64,000 nt of DNA from assembly GCA_963575745.1 (NCBI GenBank), contig CAUYUJ010020593.1:36001-100000 (forward strand), in the 5' to 3' direction. Position 1 is the first letter of the stretch, and every line of letters begins with the position of its first letter. The position numbers and the translations under genes were made by a program. The notes beneath the pieces are model-generated. The model worked only from the letters and a program-made list of their open reading frames with translations. It was not told the origin of the DNA and did no database searches. Below are positions 42,673 through 53,905 of this stretch, in pieces. This DNA is from Prorocentrum cordatum. Lineage: Eukaryota; Sar; Dinophyceae; Prorocentrales; Prorocentraceae.

Positions 42673-42707
<35 letters not shown>
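42625..42707. repeat. (TA)n microsatellite pair
   Basis: A short TATGTATATATATATG run and a longer pure TA run (about 42676-42706), separated by GCGACAACTGCAACGCGACC. Confidence 0.85.
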
Positions 42708-42708
<1 letters not shown>

Positions 42709-44874
42709 CACTCACTTGCCGCTTCTGCACGGCGCACCCCTAGACTGCGGGCATGCCGATGTTTCATTGGCATCATGGAACATACTCTCGATTTGTCCAG
42801 GACACAGGACACCGCAGCAAGCGGAGACGCGACGCCCTGTGTCAGCCCACGGACGCCCTTGCCAGATTTGATGACGAGCGCCAAGATGCACGCCGACCTC
42901 AGCCTTTACGGGCGTCGGGGCTCTACTGCTACATCCGTTGGAGCTGATCCGGCCACGCATGGCTGGAACCTGGTGATGCGACGAGTCGCGGTGGATGTCG
43001 GCCAATATAATTAAACCATGCAGGATAGTCGGGTCAAGGAGACACCCATCGGATATGATTGGGTAGCACAGCTACCACCAGGAGCCAATCACATACGCAC
43101 ACGATTGCACGATAATGATGAGGAGACTATGGCAGTGGACGACCACCATCACCCACAGAAGTCGAGACAGGTCGTCATCCTTGATGCCGAATCTCTTCCC
43201 GCCTCCGACTTAGGCTGTTGGCGGAAATCTCATGTTCATCTATCTATTCAGCTGCAAAACCAGATCACGGAAATGCGACGCCCCCGCGACTGACGCGAGA
43301 ACGCGGCAGAAAGTAAATCAGGAGAGAGACAAAGATGCCATCATAAAGCCCATATGCGAATCACGGCAATGGCGAGCGCGAAAATGTCCTAGGCCCCAGC
43401 GACGACGACAACGATTACAATATTGCCTTTTTGAACATGCACATCTGGAGCAAGCCCGAGCAGGCCCGCCCGTCGACCGGCAGATCACCGCTCTATTACA
43501 GTAAACCCGGTTACCAGGACAGTCTGGACATGCGCGGAGGGCGAGGTTGCATTTCCGAAGAAGCGTCCCCAAGAGGCTTGTCTATGCAGGCATCTTGGTT
43601 GCAGTCGCGACCTCCGTGGGCCTCGGTGCCGCCGGGGTCCAGCGAGCTGTCAGTCTCTCCTGGGATACCTGCTACGTCATGATTTTTAGCCTTCAACCGC
43701 ACTGCCGGACGACTGGTCCAAATTCGCGGTTCAATGGCAGGGACAATTACAGCGCCTGGAAGAATCGCCGAGACGCGGACCTTCCACGCATCAAGTACCG
43801 CGGACAGATCGCACTCCGCCAGGAGAGGCTCGGCCGCTATCGGGCGCGGGAAGGACCGAGTGGGCGGCGAACGCAACGTAAATGCAGCCGCGGATGCAAG
43901 TATACGGAGTAGCTCAATTCCGCCGAGCTTTTTTTGACCAGTGCATTGCCAAGCTGAAGGACAGTCATTGTGCAACCATGCACACACCAACAGAACTTGC
44001 CACAAACTATCAATTGTTTCTGAGACCCCCTCAGAAGTGCAAGCGCGGCGGCCGTCGCGAACATTTCAAGCCGTGCCAGGCAGAGCTCGCTAGGGGGGCA
44101 GCCCAGTGCACCGCGAAGCTCTGCCGCGCGTTCGCCGACGCGGCGATTTTGCCGATGGCGACGACGCCATGGCGCAGACGTGGCCCAGGAGACTTGGGTT
44201 TTTTTGGACGAGTGCGCTATCCCCGCCGCCGCCGCGGGCCCTACGGGCCCTGACCATGCGACGCGAACAGCCAACCTACAAATTCTTGACAGGGCCCCAC
44301 CTGGTGGTCGCGGATGCCTTGGGCGCGCTAAGACATTTTAGGCCAATTGCCCATCGCGCGCCCGAGACCCGCGCGCGCGTAGATATTCCGACGCAGCGTC
44401 TGTCCATTGGGAATCCGCGGCGCGCAATAAAGATTATCATTGGCGAGAACAGTGGACGCAGTTACGCAGCGGGCGATTGCCGTTTCGCTGAGCCGCTTAG
44501 CTGGCCTGTCGATAATGTTGCCTACATGCCATTTTGACCTGGAGGGCAGCGGGGGCCCCAGAGCTCATCGAGCCAGGTGGCGGACATGCTTCCTCATCAC
44601 CTGGGTGATTTGGGGCGCGTCCTAAACCTCGCGCGAGCGATGGCCCGACGGCTGACACGGGCAATGCTACAGCCTGGCGAGACGGGCGCGGAGAGGCGAC
44701 TGACGCGGGCAAGGCAGTATTTCCCTATCCTGAGCCCCTAGCTCACCGCGCCGCCCGCCGGGCTCCACCGCGCGCGGTTCTCCCCGCCTGGCTGGCCATG
44801 GCACTGGCCCGAGCACGCTGCCAGACTGGTGCCGAAGCAATAGCCAGTCCAGTCTCGAGGGTCTCAGTATTGCG

Positions 44875-45790
44875 GATCCAGCCATCGTGAACAAGGAATT
44901 GAAGAAGCTACATCTACGGTTCTTCCACTTTTGGGAACCGAAAGTGCGCCATGCCCTACATCGAGTAGATCGGGGCGGTACCAAAGTCAATCTGATATAC
45001 TTGTCGTTGGCACATGTCGAGAGCGCCGGGCATGGGAACACCCTGGCACCTCCACCCTGCTAGCCATGCCTATGAGCCTATGTGGCCGTTACAACCAGGA
45101 GGCAGAGTGCGATCTGTTCTCTTACATAGATCACGTCACCTTCCATATCACCGATCGGTGCATCCGGTGCGCTAGCGCAGGTGAGACCCCAGCAAGAGCA
45201 ACCACTACCTTTCGCATGCCTGCAACAACTGTTGGGTCAAACATATAATCCCGCAGCTCAAGTACACATCTGTGATGACGATGGCGGGCTGAACAACCGT
45301 CAAGCTAAAGACCAGCTAGAAAGCTCTCGGCACAGAACTGCGCATTCGTGCGTCAGGCGAACGTGCCAACGCCATTGAAGCCCGAGACGGAATACTCCGA
45401 TGGGGTCGTGCACGCCACGGGAGAATATCTTCAGAGGCATGATCTACTGTTCGCTTTCCATCAACTCGTAGCTGAAGCGTTATTCGTATGCAGTGCGTGC
45501 GTTCACCTTCCCAGACGGTCTCTCCCCATGCAACTGCACCGGTCGGCGACCAGCCTTGCTGCCCGCCTTTGACAAGCCCGACCCCGACGCTCCCGAACCG
45601 TCTGACCAAGAAAGAGAACGGCGCATTCGGGAAAGCGCCTTGCAGGCTATCGCCCCAGCCACCGCGGTGGCTCAAGTACAGAGAGCCCTCTAGGCGACGA
45701 CCAGGGCGCACGGGGGCAGAGTGTTCCGAGTGGGAGTCATGATAGACGATCGCCCACCTACGATCATCAATGACCATCAAGGAGGTTTGA
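44875..45790 (+). pseudogene. Copia-like integrase remnant
   Basis: Three collinear pieces in three frames. The zinc-binding/pre-integrase part IVNKELKKLHLRFFHFWEP (from 44884) keeps the LH-x(3-4)-H pattern but has lost clear Cys pairs. The catalytic-core start DLFSYIDHVTFHITDRCIR lies at about 45109-45165. The C-terminal part ELRIRASGERANAIEARDG (about 45335-45391) is followed by DGLSPCNCTGRRPALLP and a basic helix ending AVAQVQRAL at 45691. A possible chromatin-binding tail, RVFRVGVMIDDRPPT, follows to about 45770, where the coding signal is cut by the GGCC/poly-C insertion. Integrase would join element cDNA to the host genome; this copy is inactive. Confidence 0.68.
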
Positions 45791-45794
45791 GCCT

Positions 45795-46270
45795 TTGGAG
45801 ATCGTCGTGAAGGGAATGCTTTGATTTTCGTATCGGGTTCTCCGTCTTGGGCCATTCCTGGGGCCCTGGTGGGGCCCTCTTGGGCTGGCATGGGCGACTC
45901 TTGGGCCGCATTGGCTTTCCCTTGCGCTGTTTAGGGGTCGTCTTGGGAGCCTTTGGAGCCGTCTTGACGCGGCTCCGAGAGTTTGCGGGGCCGTCGGAAG
46001 CGATGCCCCCCCCGCCGCGGCCCCCGCCCCCGAGCATTGCGCGGCGCCAGGGGTGGCGCCCCCCCCCCCCCCCTTCCCCCATTGCAGAGCGAACCTTCCC
46101 CCCTCCCGGCGCTGGCCCCCGAGCATTGAACGGCGTCGGGAACGGCGCCCCCCGCCCCCCCCTCCCCCTCCCAGCAGAGCGAAGCTTCCCCCCCCCGGCC
46201 CCCGAGCACCGAATGGCGTCGGGGACGCCCCCCCCGCCCCACCCCCGCAGAGCGGACCCTTGAGCGAGCT
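45795..46270. repeat. Inserted GGCC repeat and poly-C patch
   Basis: 45840-45990 carries TTGGGGCC-family blocks (CCTGGGGCCCTGGTGGGG, CTCTTGGGC). It is followed by about 260 bp of C-rich sequence with GCGGCGCCAGGGGTGGCGCC and three copies of a CCCCGAGCA(C/T)TG-containing unit near 46028, 46110 and 46203. It interrupts the element between integrase and reverse transcriptase. Confidence 0.55.
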
Positions 46271-47214
46271 CAAGTCCACGCGCTCAGAAACTCACGCGCC
46301 GGATTGGCGGATTTCCTGATGCGAGATTGACCTTCTTCGCCCCAGTGTTCATGGTGCGAGAATTTGCGGCATGGGCAACGTGGTTTCGCGCGCAATTGTT
46401 CCTTGCATCTCTGCGCTCCCAGCGGGGGGGGGGGGCACCTGCCGCGCCCGGCTGCGTTCCTGACCGCAATGCGGCGTGCAAATTATCAAGTGGGAATAAG
46501 TTGGTTCCCAAGGTTCAATTGGCATTTAATTGTGATAACCAAATTTAGGAGCGAGGTTGTCATGGCTGTCATGTTGGCCAAAAGCGTTCACGCCCAATCG
46601 CCTTCCAGGTGCTGATCGCATCTCAATATTATAGAGTGATAGCGGCGTCCAACAGGACACTTAACATCCCAGACATTACAGGCAGCAGCCGTACTCGACT
46701 GATACAGCGCCTCATCTCTTCCTGACCCACGCATTCTTTCGACGTGGACCTTTCGAGATTTCCCGACTTAGCCGGCGGCCCTCGGGATGGTGACGAACGC
46801 GGAGATACGACCCACCTTGAGGCGCCCATGGGATCCGAGACAGATGTTTGGCCGACCTCCACGATCGAAGCAGGAGAAAGCGAATTTGGGGAGGAGGACG
46901 CGATGTTACTCGTTAGCCGAACAACATCACAGTCTCAATGTTGTCCCTAGTCATCTCATGCTGGCCAACGCCGTCCTGGTAGCACATGCGCAGGATAGCT
47001 GCACTTTCCAGCGGAAACAGGCAATCTGGGTGAGGGCATCCAACGTGGCGTGCTGTTCTCTCACCGGCGGTCGGGCGATCGCACCGCGGCCATCAACGCA
47101 TCGACGAGTGACCTCCGCGACAGCGACTGCGATTTCGACGCCGGCGGCCATGGCAGATGCGCAGAATTATGCCTCGCCAGCGAAATGGCCAACGTTATCT
47201 GAGACGAAGCTCAG

Positions 47215-48848
47215 TTGACGCCTATGCGTGCTGACGACGCGGCGACCATGCGAGCGCATGTTTCGGCGAACATTACGCGGGCTGCGGCAGTGAGAGAGGA
47301 TGATTTTTTACTGACGGAGCATGATATTGCAAACCGTCCTGAGCAAGTGTCGAACGTTCTCTTAGCCGAAATTCAGATATGGCTAGAGAACGTAGGTTTC
47401 GCGCTATAATTTCGATCGAAGGCCCTGCAAGTGATGGCGTCACGTCGCGTTTGGTAAATCCATCAAGAACGGCAGCGGCCAGACCGCGAAGATCATCCGA
47501 CTACGGCGCGCCCCGCGAGGTTCCACGGATCAGGAAGCCTTGTCGGCAGAGACATTTTCTTGAAGACTACTGGCCAAGTGAGGCCGATTGCCATGGTGAT
47601 TGAATCCTGGCAAACTTGGGCTTTGATAGTGCGCCCCTTCAAGGACTTACTTGGAATGAGCTGACCGAGGCCACGGGGGAGCGAGAAGGTGCTGTGTGTT
47701 TCGCACTACCCCCAGGGAGTGCATCGATTCCACGCGCGCTGCCAGGGTTTGGACGAACCGCGCGATGCCCGCCGCTGCCTTGCCTGAAACTGGGCATTGT
47801 GACCAAAGATGCACCGCGAGCTTTCTCCTTGAAGCTCTAACGGACTATCGAACATGTTGGCTCCAGATTCTTTTCGTAGATCCAGAATGTACGTTTACAC
47901 CTGACTGAGTGACTGCGAAGCGCGCCGATGACGTCGACGCGTGCGGCGACGAGGAACACGTTGACTCCTATGTGCACAAGGTAGAGCAAGTGTTTGGCAC
48001 GTGCACATTATAGAAACATACATGCGCAATGCGGGCAGTCAGGCGCACCGAGACCGTCTGGGGCGACGCGACCATGGACCAATATGAACATGCGAAACAG
48101 CTGCGTCCGATCGCGTGCCCGGAGCACGTCGGGGCATCGCCACAAGCATCATCCTGTTTGTCAGTCTGCGGGGGTCTCTCGCCTTTTCGGCGCTGGCGCA
48201 TTTCTGGATTATGGGGCGCACTGCGCCACTGCAACGCATGCAAGAGCCAACCAACCTTTCAACGAGACCGCCCTCGCGCGCATTACCACAAGAGAACGCA
48301 ACAATATCATCCATCGAGCCACGACTCCCGATGGCAAGGCACATATACGCAGCGATCCGGGCGATCGAAAGCTCACTGGACAGATATGGACATCGGGTGC
48401 GCAACCATCTGCGTCGTGGATTCACGAGTGGCAAGGGAGAGGTCATCCATTGCATCGAGACCAAAGTGCATCTCATCGTTTCCAAGCTCGACCCAGCTAC
48501 GCTGCCGAAACATCAGCATCCGCTTGCAGCGTGGCCGAATGCTACCCGACCTCGGTGACGCGGCACGAGTTCGCCAGAGTTCCCCGACCCCGCCCGGGCT
48601 GAAAGAAGGTGGGCTGCGTCGAAGAATCCCTCGCGATCGACGCCGAAGCCGCGTTCGAACCCTTCGCCTTCGAAGACTTTAAAACTCCTTTCCGAGGAGA
48701 CATTGCGGGGCCACGTGCGTTAGATCAGGAGATTGTAAAAACTCGGTATCAATGTCCAGTGGCGCGACGCGCGCGATATGGCGCTCGCGGTCATGCCCAA
48801 GGCTTAATCGATCGATGTGCATGGTTGCAAGGTTGCAGTCCATGATTG
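47215..48848 (+). pseudogene. Copia-like reverse transcriptase and RNase H
   Basis: Pieces in order: DIANRPEQVSNVLLAEIQIW (about 47326), KSIKNGSGQTAKIIRLRRAP (47456, new frame), and LQGLTWNELTEATGE (47640, new frame). The latter is followed by CFALPPGS and TKDAPRAFSLKL, which match copia-type RT around the palm. At 47909 VTAKRADDVDACGDE carries the paired Asp motif (GAT-GAC at 47927-47932). VSLRGSLAFSAL follows near 48165. RNase H remnants include RSDPGDRKLTG (about 48350), SYAAETSASA (about 48505, the catalytic Glu region) and IDAEAAFEPF (48636). The last recognisable text is GHAQGLIDRCAW at about 48797-48832. At least six frame changes and several stops make it dead. Confidence 0.8.
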
Positions 48849-49506
48849 GATATTAGGGTTGCGCGCGCGAGGTTGGGACACATGCGCCAACTCGCAGTGC
48901 ACATCCCGCTGCCAATACGCGGCGCTGCTGCAGTCAATCCGAGTAAAACGCTTCATTGGGCCCTTCGTGGTCTGCGGGGACGCTCAGCCGCCGTGAACGG
49001 TTGCGCGAGGGGGGGGGGGGGGCTTTTCTGGCCCCTTAGAGTTGTCGTGCAATCGCGACGGCCCAGGGCGAGCGCGCGCCCGCGCCCCTCTTGCATGATT
49101 TCTGTCGTGGACACGCGACTGCCAGGAAGTGGGCGCGCCTCGACGCTTCTTTGTTCCGAGTATTTATATTGTTGTTTGATAATTAGTGTTTGTTGTTAGC
49201 GCAGTGGTCGCGCGAAGGCTTGCCGATGTGAGTCTAGCCACACCGGCACTCTCTTTAGCTGTTTGGGTTGCCTTCTGGCTCGCCAAGCATAACCCTGAAT
49301 TATTTAATTGCTCAGCTTACTTATGCTCTGTTCCGTATAAGTGCTAAGTGCACTGATTGGTTCATGAAGACCTGGTCTAGTACTGCGCACGCCGGTTGTT
49401 GTTATTCCTGGCCTTTGCCTTACTGCAACTGAAGTAGCCGTGTCAGGTGGTTGCTGACACTTCGCGGATGTACTAAGCAAACTGAATGACAGCAGCGATC
49501 AGGTTT

Positions 49507-49709
49507 AGGGGGACATGCGTTTTCCTGATGCCGCTGCCGTCCTGGTTCAAGGCAGCGCCGCTCTATCTGCAAGCTTGGGTGGCGCCGCCCGCACATGAGT
49601 GTCGGCGGGGAAAAAATCCTTTCCCCTTCGTCAACATCCGGCTATGTGGCATCCCTGCGTCATTCACTTGGCTATTGACAGCCATGTGTTGCAGCGACTT
49701 TTTCGAACT
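49507..49709 (+). repeat. Right LTR of copia-like element
   Basis: Partner of 36127-36328. Between the end of RNase H (48850) and this LTR are about 650 bp of 3' non-coding DNA with a 15-G run at about 49008-49022, which may be an expanded polypurine tract but lies further from the LTR than expected. Confidence 0.7.
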
Positions 49710-50645
49710 ATATTGGCCCGTCTGGAGGCCATATTGGGGCGTCTTCGAAACAGATTGGGCCATCTTGCTTTGTTTGGTTTCTTGGCCGAGCCGTCTTGGT
49801 AGTTCGGGGCGCTGACGCGGTTTTACGAGAAGTCGTGGCCTTTGTTTGCCTTTTTCTTTAGGCTCCGCGGTCGAGGGATGAGACGGATGCGCGCAGCGGT
49901 CCGCCACTCAATTGGGAAGGGGTCGCCGGCCACAGTGCTGCACACCGACCGGAACATCTGTCATTCCACCGTGCTTCAATTTGTCAGGGGGCACGGTGGC
50001 ACTCAGGGGGCCCTCCCTCCTCTGGCACTCCCGAGGCATCCTCTGCCGTGATCTGTTCCGCAGCGTGGCTCCACACAGAGGACCGGACCCCTTCCCAGAG
50101 ACTGGCTTTTCATGCGGAGTAGTCTTGTTGACGGTCTCGGGGCCCCGCGAGGGGTGCCAGAGGGCGGGCAGTGGGCGAAATCCGTCGTGATTGTTCCCCG
50201 TTGTTTTTGTTTGCGGTTTGGGTGGGTTTCTTGGACGATCTTAGAACTCTTGGAGGGCGTATGAGACTCCCGGAGTTGCGCCGGGCCGCCCACGGAACTT
50301 CGGGAAAAAGGGGGCGATGTCCGCGGGGAAGTGTGACCCGGAGGCAGCGCGGCAGGATAATATCATTGGCATTTTGCCAGGCAGCAGACGGCATACTAGT
50401 CAGCATCAGCGTGCCAGGGGGCACGGCGGCGATTATGCATACAATTGTACGTATAAGCGCACACATGTACTATTGTTTTGCAATCTGTTTTTAATGATCT
50501 AAAACGCCTACGGCGAATCACCGCCGCCCCCAGCCGTTTGCAAACGCCCATGTGGCCGAGCGTTGTGGCAAAAACTCTGCCAAGTTTTCGGGCCATGTGT
50601 TCCCCCAGCCGTTGTAGAAACCATTCGGTGAATATTTGGGAGAAG
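49710..50645. repeat. Decayed TTGGGGCC-type repeat; no gene
   Basis: ATTGGCCCGTCTGGAGG, CATATTGGGGCGTCTTCG, GATTGGGCCATCTTG and GCCGTCTTGG at 49711-49800 belong to the GGCC family and continue the array interrupted by the LTR element. The rest to 50645 is mixed sequence with no recognised gene. Confidence 0.5.
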
Positions 50646-50650
50646 ACGGC

Positions 50651-50654
<4 letters not shown>

Positions 50655-50682
<28 letters not shown>

Positions 50683-50800
50683 AGAGAAAGAGGAGGAGGA
50701 GGAGGAGGAGGAGGAACAGAGAGGAGGAGGAGGACGACGAAGAGGAACAGGAAGAGGTGGAGGAGGAGGAGGAGAAGGAGGAGGATGAGGAAAACGGCGA
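50655..50800. repeat. (GGA)n polypurine tract
   Basis: GGAGGAGGAGGAAGAG with GACGACGAAG interruptions, plus-strand purine. Confidence 0.85.
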
Positions 50801-50804
50801 GGGG

Positions 50805-51075
50805 ACATTTTGGGAGTTTTGGGGGGCGCTGTTGGGGCCTCCTGGCATGGGAGCCTCTTGGAGGCATCGGGGCCTCCTTGGGCCTCTTGGGGGCTTTGCG
50901 GGGTTTCTCCGTGGCCTCTTTGTCTGTCTTAGGGTGGGGGCACTCTTGGGGCCTCCAGGGAGTTTCCTGGGGGCCTGTTTTGAGCATCTTAGGGGCCTCC
51001 GTGGGCCTCTTGGGGCCTTTGGGGGCTTTTCGGGGGCCTCTTTGCCCGTCTTGGGGCGTTCTTGGCCCGTCTGAC
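50805..51075. repeat. TTGGGGCC-type repeat patch
   Basis: GTTGGGGCCTCC, CTCTTGGAGGC, CTTGGGCCTCTTGGGGGC and CTTGGGGCGTTCTTGG blocks at 12-20 bp spacing. As at 32.2 kb, it follows a purine-rich tract, so GGA run plus GGCC patch may be a recurring composite. Confidence 0.6.
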
Positions 51076-52637
51076 GCCGAATACGCCCGGCGTTCAAGCG
51101 AAATCTCCATTTTGAAAACGGTCCACGTCGCCGTAACCGTTGCAAGCTTTTGGGAACGCGTGCGGGCCTGAGGTGAAAGCTCCATTCTGCTAGCCACCAG
51201 CTCCGAATCCTTGTAATTGTTTGAAGTGTCCAGCCTCGGACCCACAGGTACTGAGGAAGTCGCAGGCGAAACGCCCAGCCCGACCTGCCGACACGTCGTG
51301 TACTCAGACGAGTAGGAATTATGTGGAAGGGGACTACGCAAGGCGGAGGAGGGAGGATAGAGGAGGACCAGAAAGAGTGGAACAGGCAGGAGTGGAAGAG
51401 AAGAGGGCCGTGGAGGGCGGACGGGAAAGCCCAGGGGGGGGATGGAGGGAGGAACGAGCAGGGAGCTGGAGGAGACGGCTGCAGATGCAGCAGGGAGGAG
51501 CGATCCCGAGGTCCGTTGCCGCGAACACTGCAGCGTCGCGAACAATCATCACCGGAGCCCTCGACCCCATCTTTGCGCGGCACTTTCCCAGCCAGATCGG
51601 CCTGTCGTGGTCCCGGAGCCCGAGGCCAGGCCAAGACGCCCAGTGTGAAGACGTGGCCCCGCCCCACGACGCTGGCGCCGCTGTCGCCACGAGGGCCGAG
51701 GTAGGGCCGCCAGTGCCCCCCGCCCGCGGCCTTCCCCGTGGCCTCGGGAGGCTGCCCGTCGGCTTCGGGAGACCTCGTTCGACTGCTCGCGGGTGCGCGT
51801 GAGGAGACTGCAGCGTGACAGCGTTGCTACACGGGGGGGGAGGGAGGAGTGAGCATGAACGGGGTACGCCCCCCGGTGCCTGCAAGCCGCCCGCCGTTTT
51901 ATCTTTTTCCACGACGCGGGCAGGTCGGGGAGGAGGAGGAGGAGACCGTTTTGCTGCGGATTCCGGCAAGCTTACGGACGGATGGCGGGGGTGGGGCGTG
52001 GCGAGGCCCGAGAAGGAAATCTTTGCCTCACGCAGCAGGATACTCTTCCACGCGTGGTCGTCCCAGCGCCGATTTGAGAAGGCGGCAAAGGGGGTCGGTA
52101 ATCGGCACCGCCCAGACATCCTTTTACCCTGTGCGCCTTGGCCCCAAACTGGTGACGGGGACGCTCAGAAAGCTTGTGGTGTAAGCCACGTGGCAGGAGT
52201 TTTCTGGAAAGAGTGTTGGAGAAATGAGTTGGCAGAAGATGTGTTGTCTATGTTTCCGTGCTGGACGTGCGCCTCCAATATCAGCACAAAGTATTAGTAT
52301 GTCTTTCTGCGTCCTGGGGGGAGGGGGAGATGCCATGCAAGAAACCTTGCCAGAACCTCAAGAACCGACCACAACGCTGTTTAACTTGGTTTAGGCCTTT
52401 GTTGTGTGTTGTCGCTTCGTTGTTTGTTGTTGTGTTGTTTATGTGTGCGGTTTCGGTTTGAGCACCTCGTTTCGTTTGTCGCTTCGTCAAGGAACCAGCT
52501 TTGCTCCAGACGTTTGTTTCAAGCGTCGAGTATCGTTTCGTTTTTCGTTTTTAACGCCATTGTGCCTTCAGCATCGTTGTGGTCGGCCCTCGCTCAGGAT
52601 CTTCATAACAGAAACCGCGCTCGAACACTATCAGAAC
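51076..52637. other. No gene seen
   Basis: Mixed GC-rich sequence with purine-rich patches (51325-51480). Open frames are long on both strands but lack convincing codon bias and match nothing I recognise. Confidence 0.35.
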
Positions 52638-52804
52638 GTGAATTACCTACCCAGCTTTCGCTTCCAGGCAAAACCAAGCCATACCACGCGCCTCCTCGTC
52701 AAGCGGCCTGACCAGTACAGGCTGCAATTTGGCATCGTTTGGTATCTCTTGGAGGCGAGGGTGGTCAAAGGTGAGGTAGGTTTGTTGTTCCCTACGCTAG
52801 AAGG
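52638..52804 (+). repeat. Intron-like duplicated unit, copy 1
   Basis: It begins GTGAATTACCTACCC and ends GGTTTGTTGTTCCCTACGCTAG at 52799, that is GT...AG with a pyrimidine-rich 3' end. It is closely matched by 53033-53184 (about 88% by eye). The common middle contains TTTCGCTTCCAGGCAAAACC and GAGGGTGGTCAAAGG. Two near-identical GT-AG units 230 bp apart are what an introner (mobile intron) would look like. It could also be a plain segmental duplication. Confidence 0.6.
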
Positions 52805-52969
52805 GATAGCTCCCCGCTGGCGCCCTGCCGGAGTGCCCGGGCGGGCCCGAGGCTCACGCCGCCCTCCGCGGTGGTCAGCCCCGCGGCGCTGCTGGCCGCG
52901 CTGGCGGCCCGCGCGGCCACGGAGGCCGGCGCCGGCGCCGGCGCGGCGGCGGGCGGCGCCCGCGACTGA
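52800..52969 (+). CDS. Probable terminal exon, unknown product
   Basis: The frame from 52802 (AGG-GAT-AGC-TCC-CCG-CTG) is open to a TGA at 52967-52969 with nearly every codon ending in G or C. The encoded peptide is Pro-rich, then a run of Ala/Leu helix (AALLAALAARAATEAGAGAG) ending GGARD. It starts exactly where the upstream intron-like unit ends in CTAG. The product is unknown and the exon upstream of 52638 was not identified. Confidence 0.4.
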
Positions 52970-53032
52970 GGTCAGCCACGCGCAAGGTATACCCCGTCTT
53001 GGGTGTGGGGAAGCTCGGAGCGTGAATGACCT

Positions 53033-53184
53033 ACCCCGCTTTCGCTTCCAGGCAAAACCAAGCCATACCACGCGCTCCCTCGTCAAGCGGCCTGGCCAGT
53101 ACAGGCCGCAGTCTGGCATCGTCTGGTATCTCTTGGAAGCGAGGGTGGTCAAAGGCGAGGCAGGTTTGTTTTCCCCCTAGAAGC
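53033..53184 (+). repeat. Intron-like duplicated unit, copy 2
   Basis: GTGAATGACCTACCCC to TTTGTTTTCCCCCTAG (53180), followed by AAGCAG; copy 1 is followed by AAGGGA. The main differences from copy 1 are transitions and a shorter pyrimidine run. Confidence 0.6.
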
Positions 53185-53460
53185 AGTCGAGGGGCAAACT
53201 GACTCGATTCTCGTGCGGGGTCCTGCCGTCGGAGTGATTGAATGTCGGGGAAACGTAAGACTCGAGTAAGCCGGAACTCGGGTTTGCCGACCTTTTTTGA
53301 CGAGCGCGTCTTGGATTTTGACGGTTCCGTTTTCGTGGGATGTTTGCAGCGGGAGCCCGCGTCTAATTTCAGATTGGGTCTCGTCATTTTTATGATGGCC
53401 CCCGTCAGGCCAACCCGAGTCCCCCGCACCCGAGTCTTACGTCTCCCCGAGAATGGGATG

Positions 53461-53640
53461 GTGTTTGGGGGGGGCGCATCGGGTTGGCCGCGCATGCTCC
53501 AGATGTGGAGGCAAAGTGCATGTTGTGTTGTTCTTTGCCAGGGATGGTTTGGGGGGGCGCATGGTTCCTGGTTGGCTGTTGGTTGCCTGGGGGAGGGGGT
53601 GTACATCAATAGGGAGCAGTGATAAACCCCTCCCGAAGGG
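53461..53640 (+). repeat. Dispersed repeat F, copy 1
   Basis: GCGCATCGGGTTGG, GCATGCTCC, TGTGGAGGCA, TTCCTGGTTGGCTGTTGG, CCTGGGGGAGGGGGTGTACA and CCCCTCCCGAAGGG recur in order at 61201-61380, with about 75% similarity. The unit ends with a small G-rich box and a C-rich box. Coding character is absent. Confidence 0.7.
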
Positions 53641-53734
53641 GAGAAGAAGGGGGTTGGAAGAGCAACCTCGGTAGACCAACTGCGCCCAGAGGGCTGGTGG
53701 GTTTCGTGGGGGAGGGGCCTCCCCCCCGCGCCCC

Positions 53735-53905
53735 TCCCCCCCTTCCACCTCCCTCTCCCTCACCGCCCCCCCCCTCCTCTTCCCCCTCTCCCTTTTCCCC
53801 CACCTCCCGTTCCCTGCCACCCCCCTCTTCCCACATTCCCTCCTGCCCCCTCCCCCCCTTCCCTCCCCTGTCCCCTCCTTCAATCCCACCCCGCCCACTT
53901 GATCT
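53735..53905. repeat. C-rich polypyrimidine tract
   Basis: CCCCTCC and CCCCCTTCC sequence with TCCCTGCCACC interruptions. Confidence 0.7.

Larger units (their letters stand above)
38496..44850 (+). pseudogene. Middle of the copia-like element, domains not resolved
   Basis: Fragments with protein-like composition occur (for example 38500-38718, 39014-39415 and 43018-43293), but each is short and in a different frame. This is where protease should lie in copia elements. A possible protease tail is the Gly/Arg/Ile-rich stretch ending near 44537, but no Asp-Thr/Ser-Gly active site was found. Inserted or expanded repeats lie at 39655-39935, 42005-42055 and 42625-42707. Confidence 0.4.
36127..49709 (+). 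mobile_element. Decayed Ty1/copia-like LTR retrotransposon, ~13.6 kb
   Basis: Two matching LTRs bound a plus-strand series of gag with CCHC knuckle (38258), integrase zinc-binding remnant (44.88 kb), integrase core and C-terminal domain (45.1-45.7 kb), reverse transcriptase (47.2-48.3 kb) and RNase H (48.3-48.85 kb). Integrase before RT is the copia order. Every domain is broken by stops and frameshifts, and simple repeats and a GGCC/poly-C insertion have expanded the element. It cannot be autonomous. Internal stretches 38.5-44.8 kb hold the expected protease position but no domain I can prove. Confidence 0.8.
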
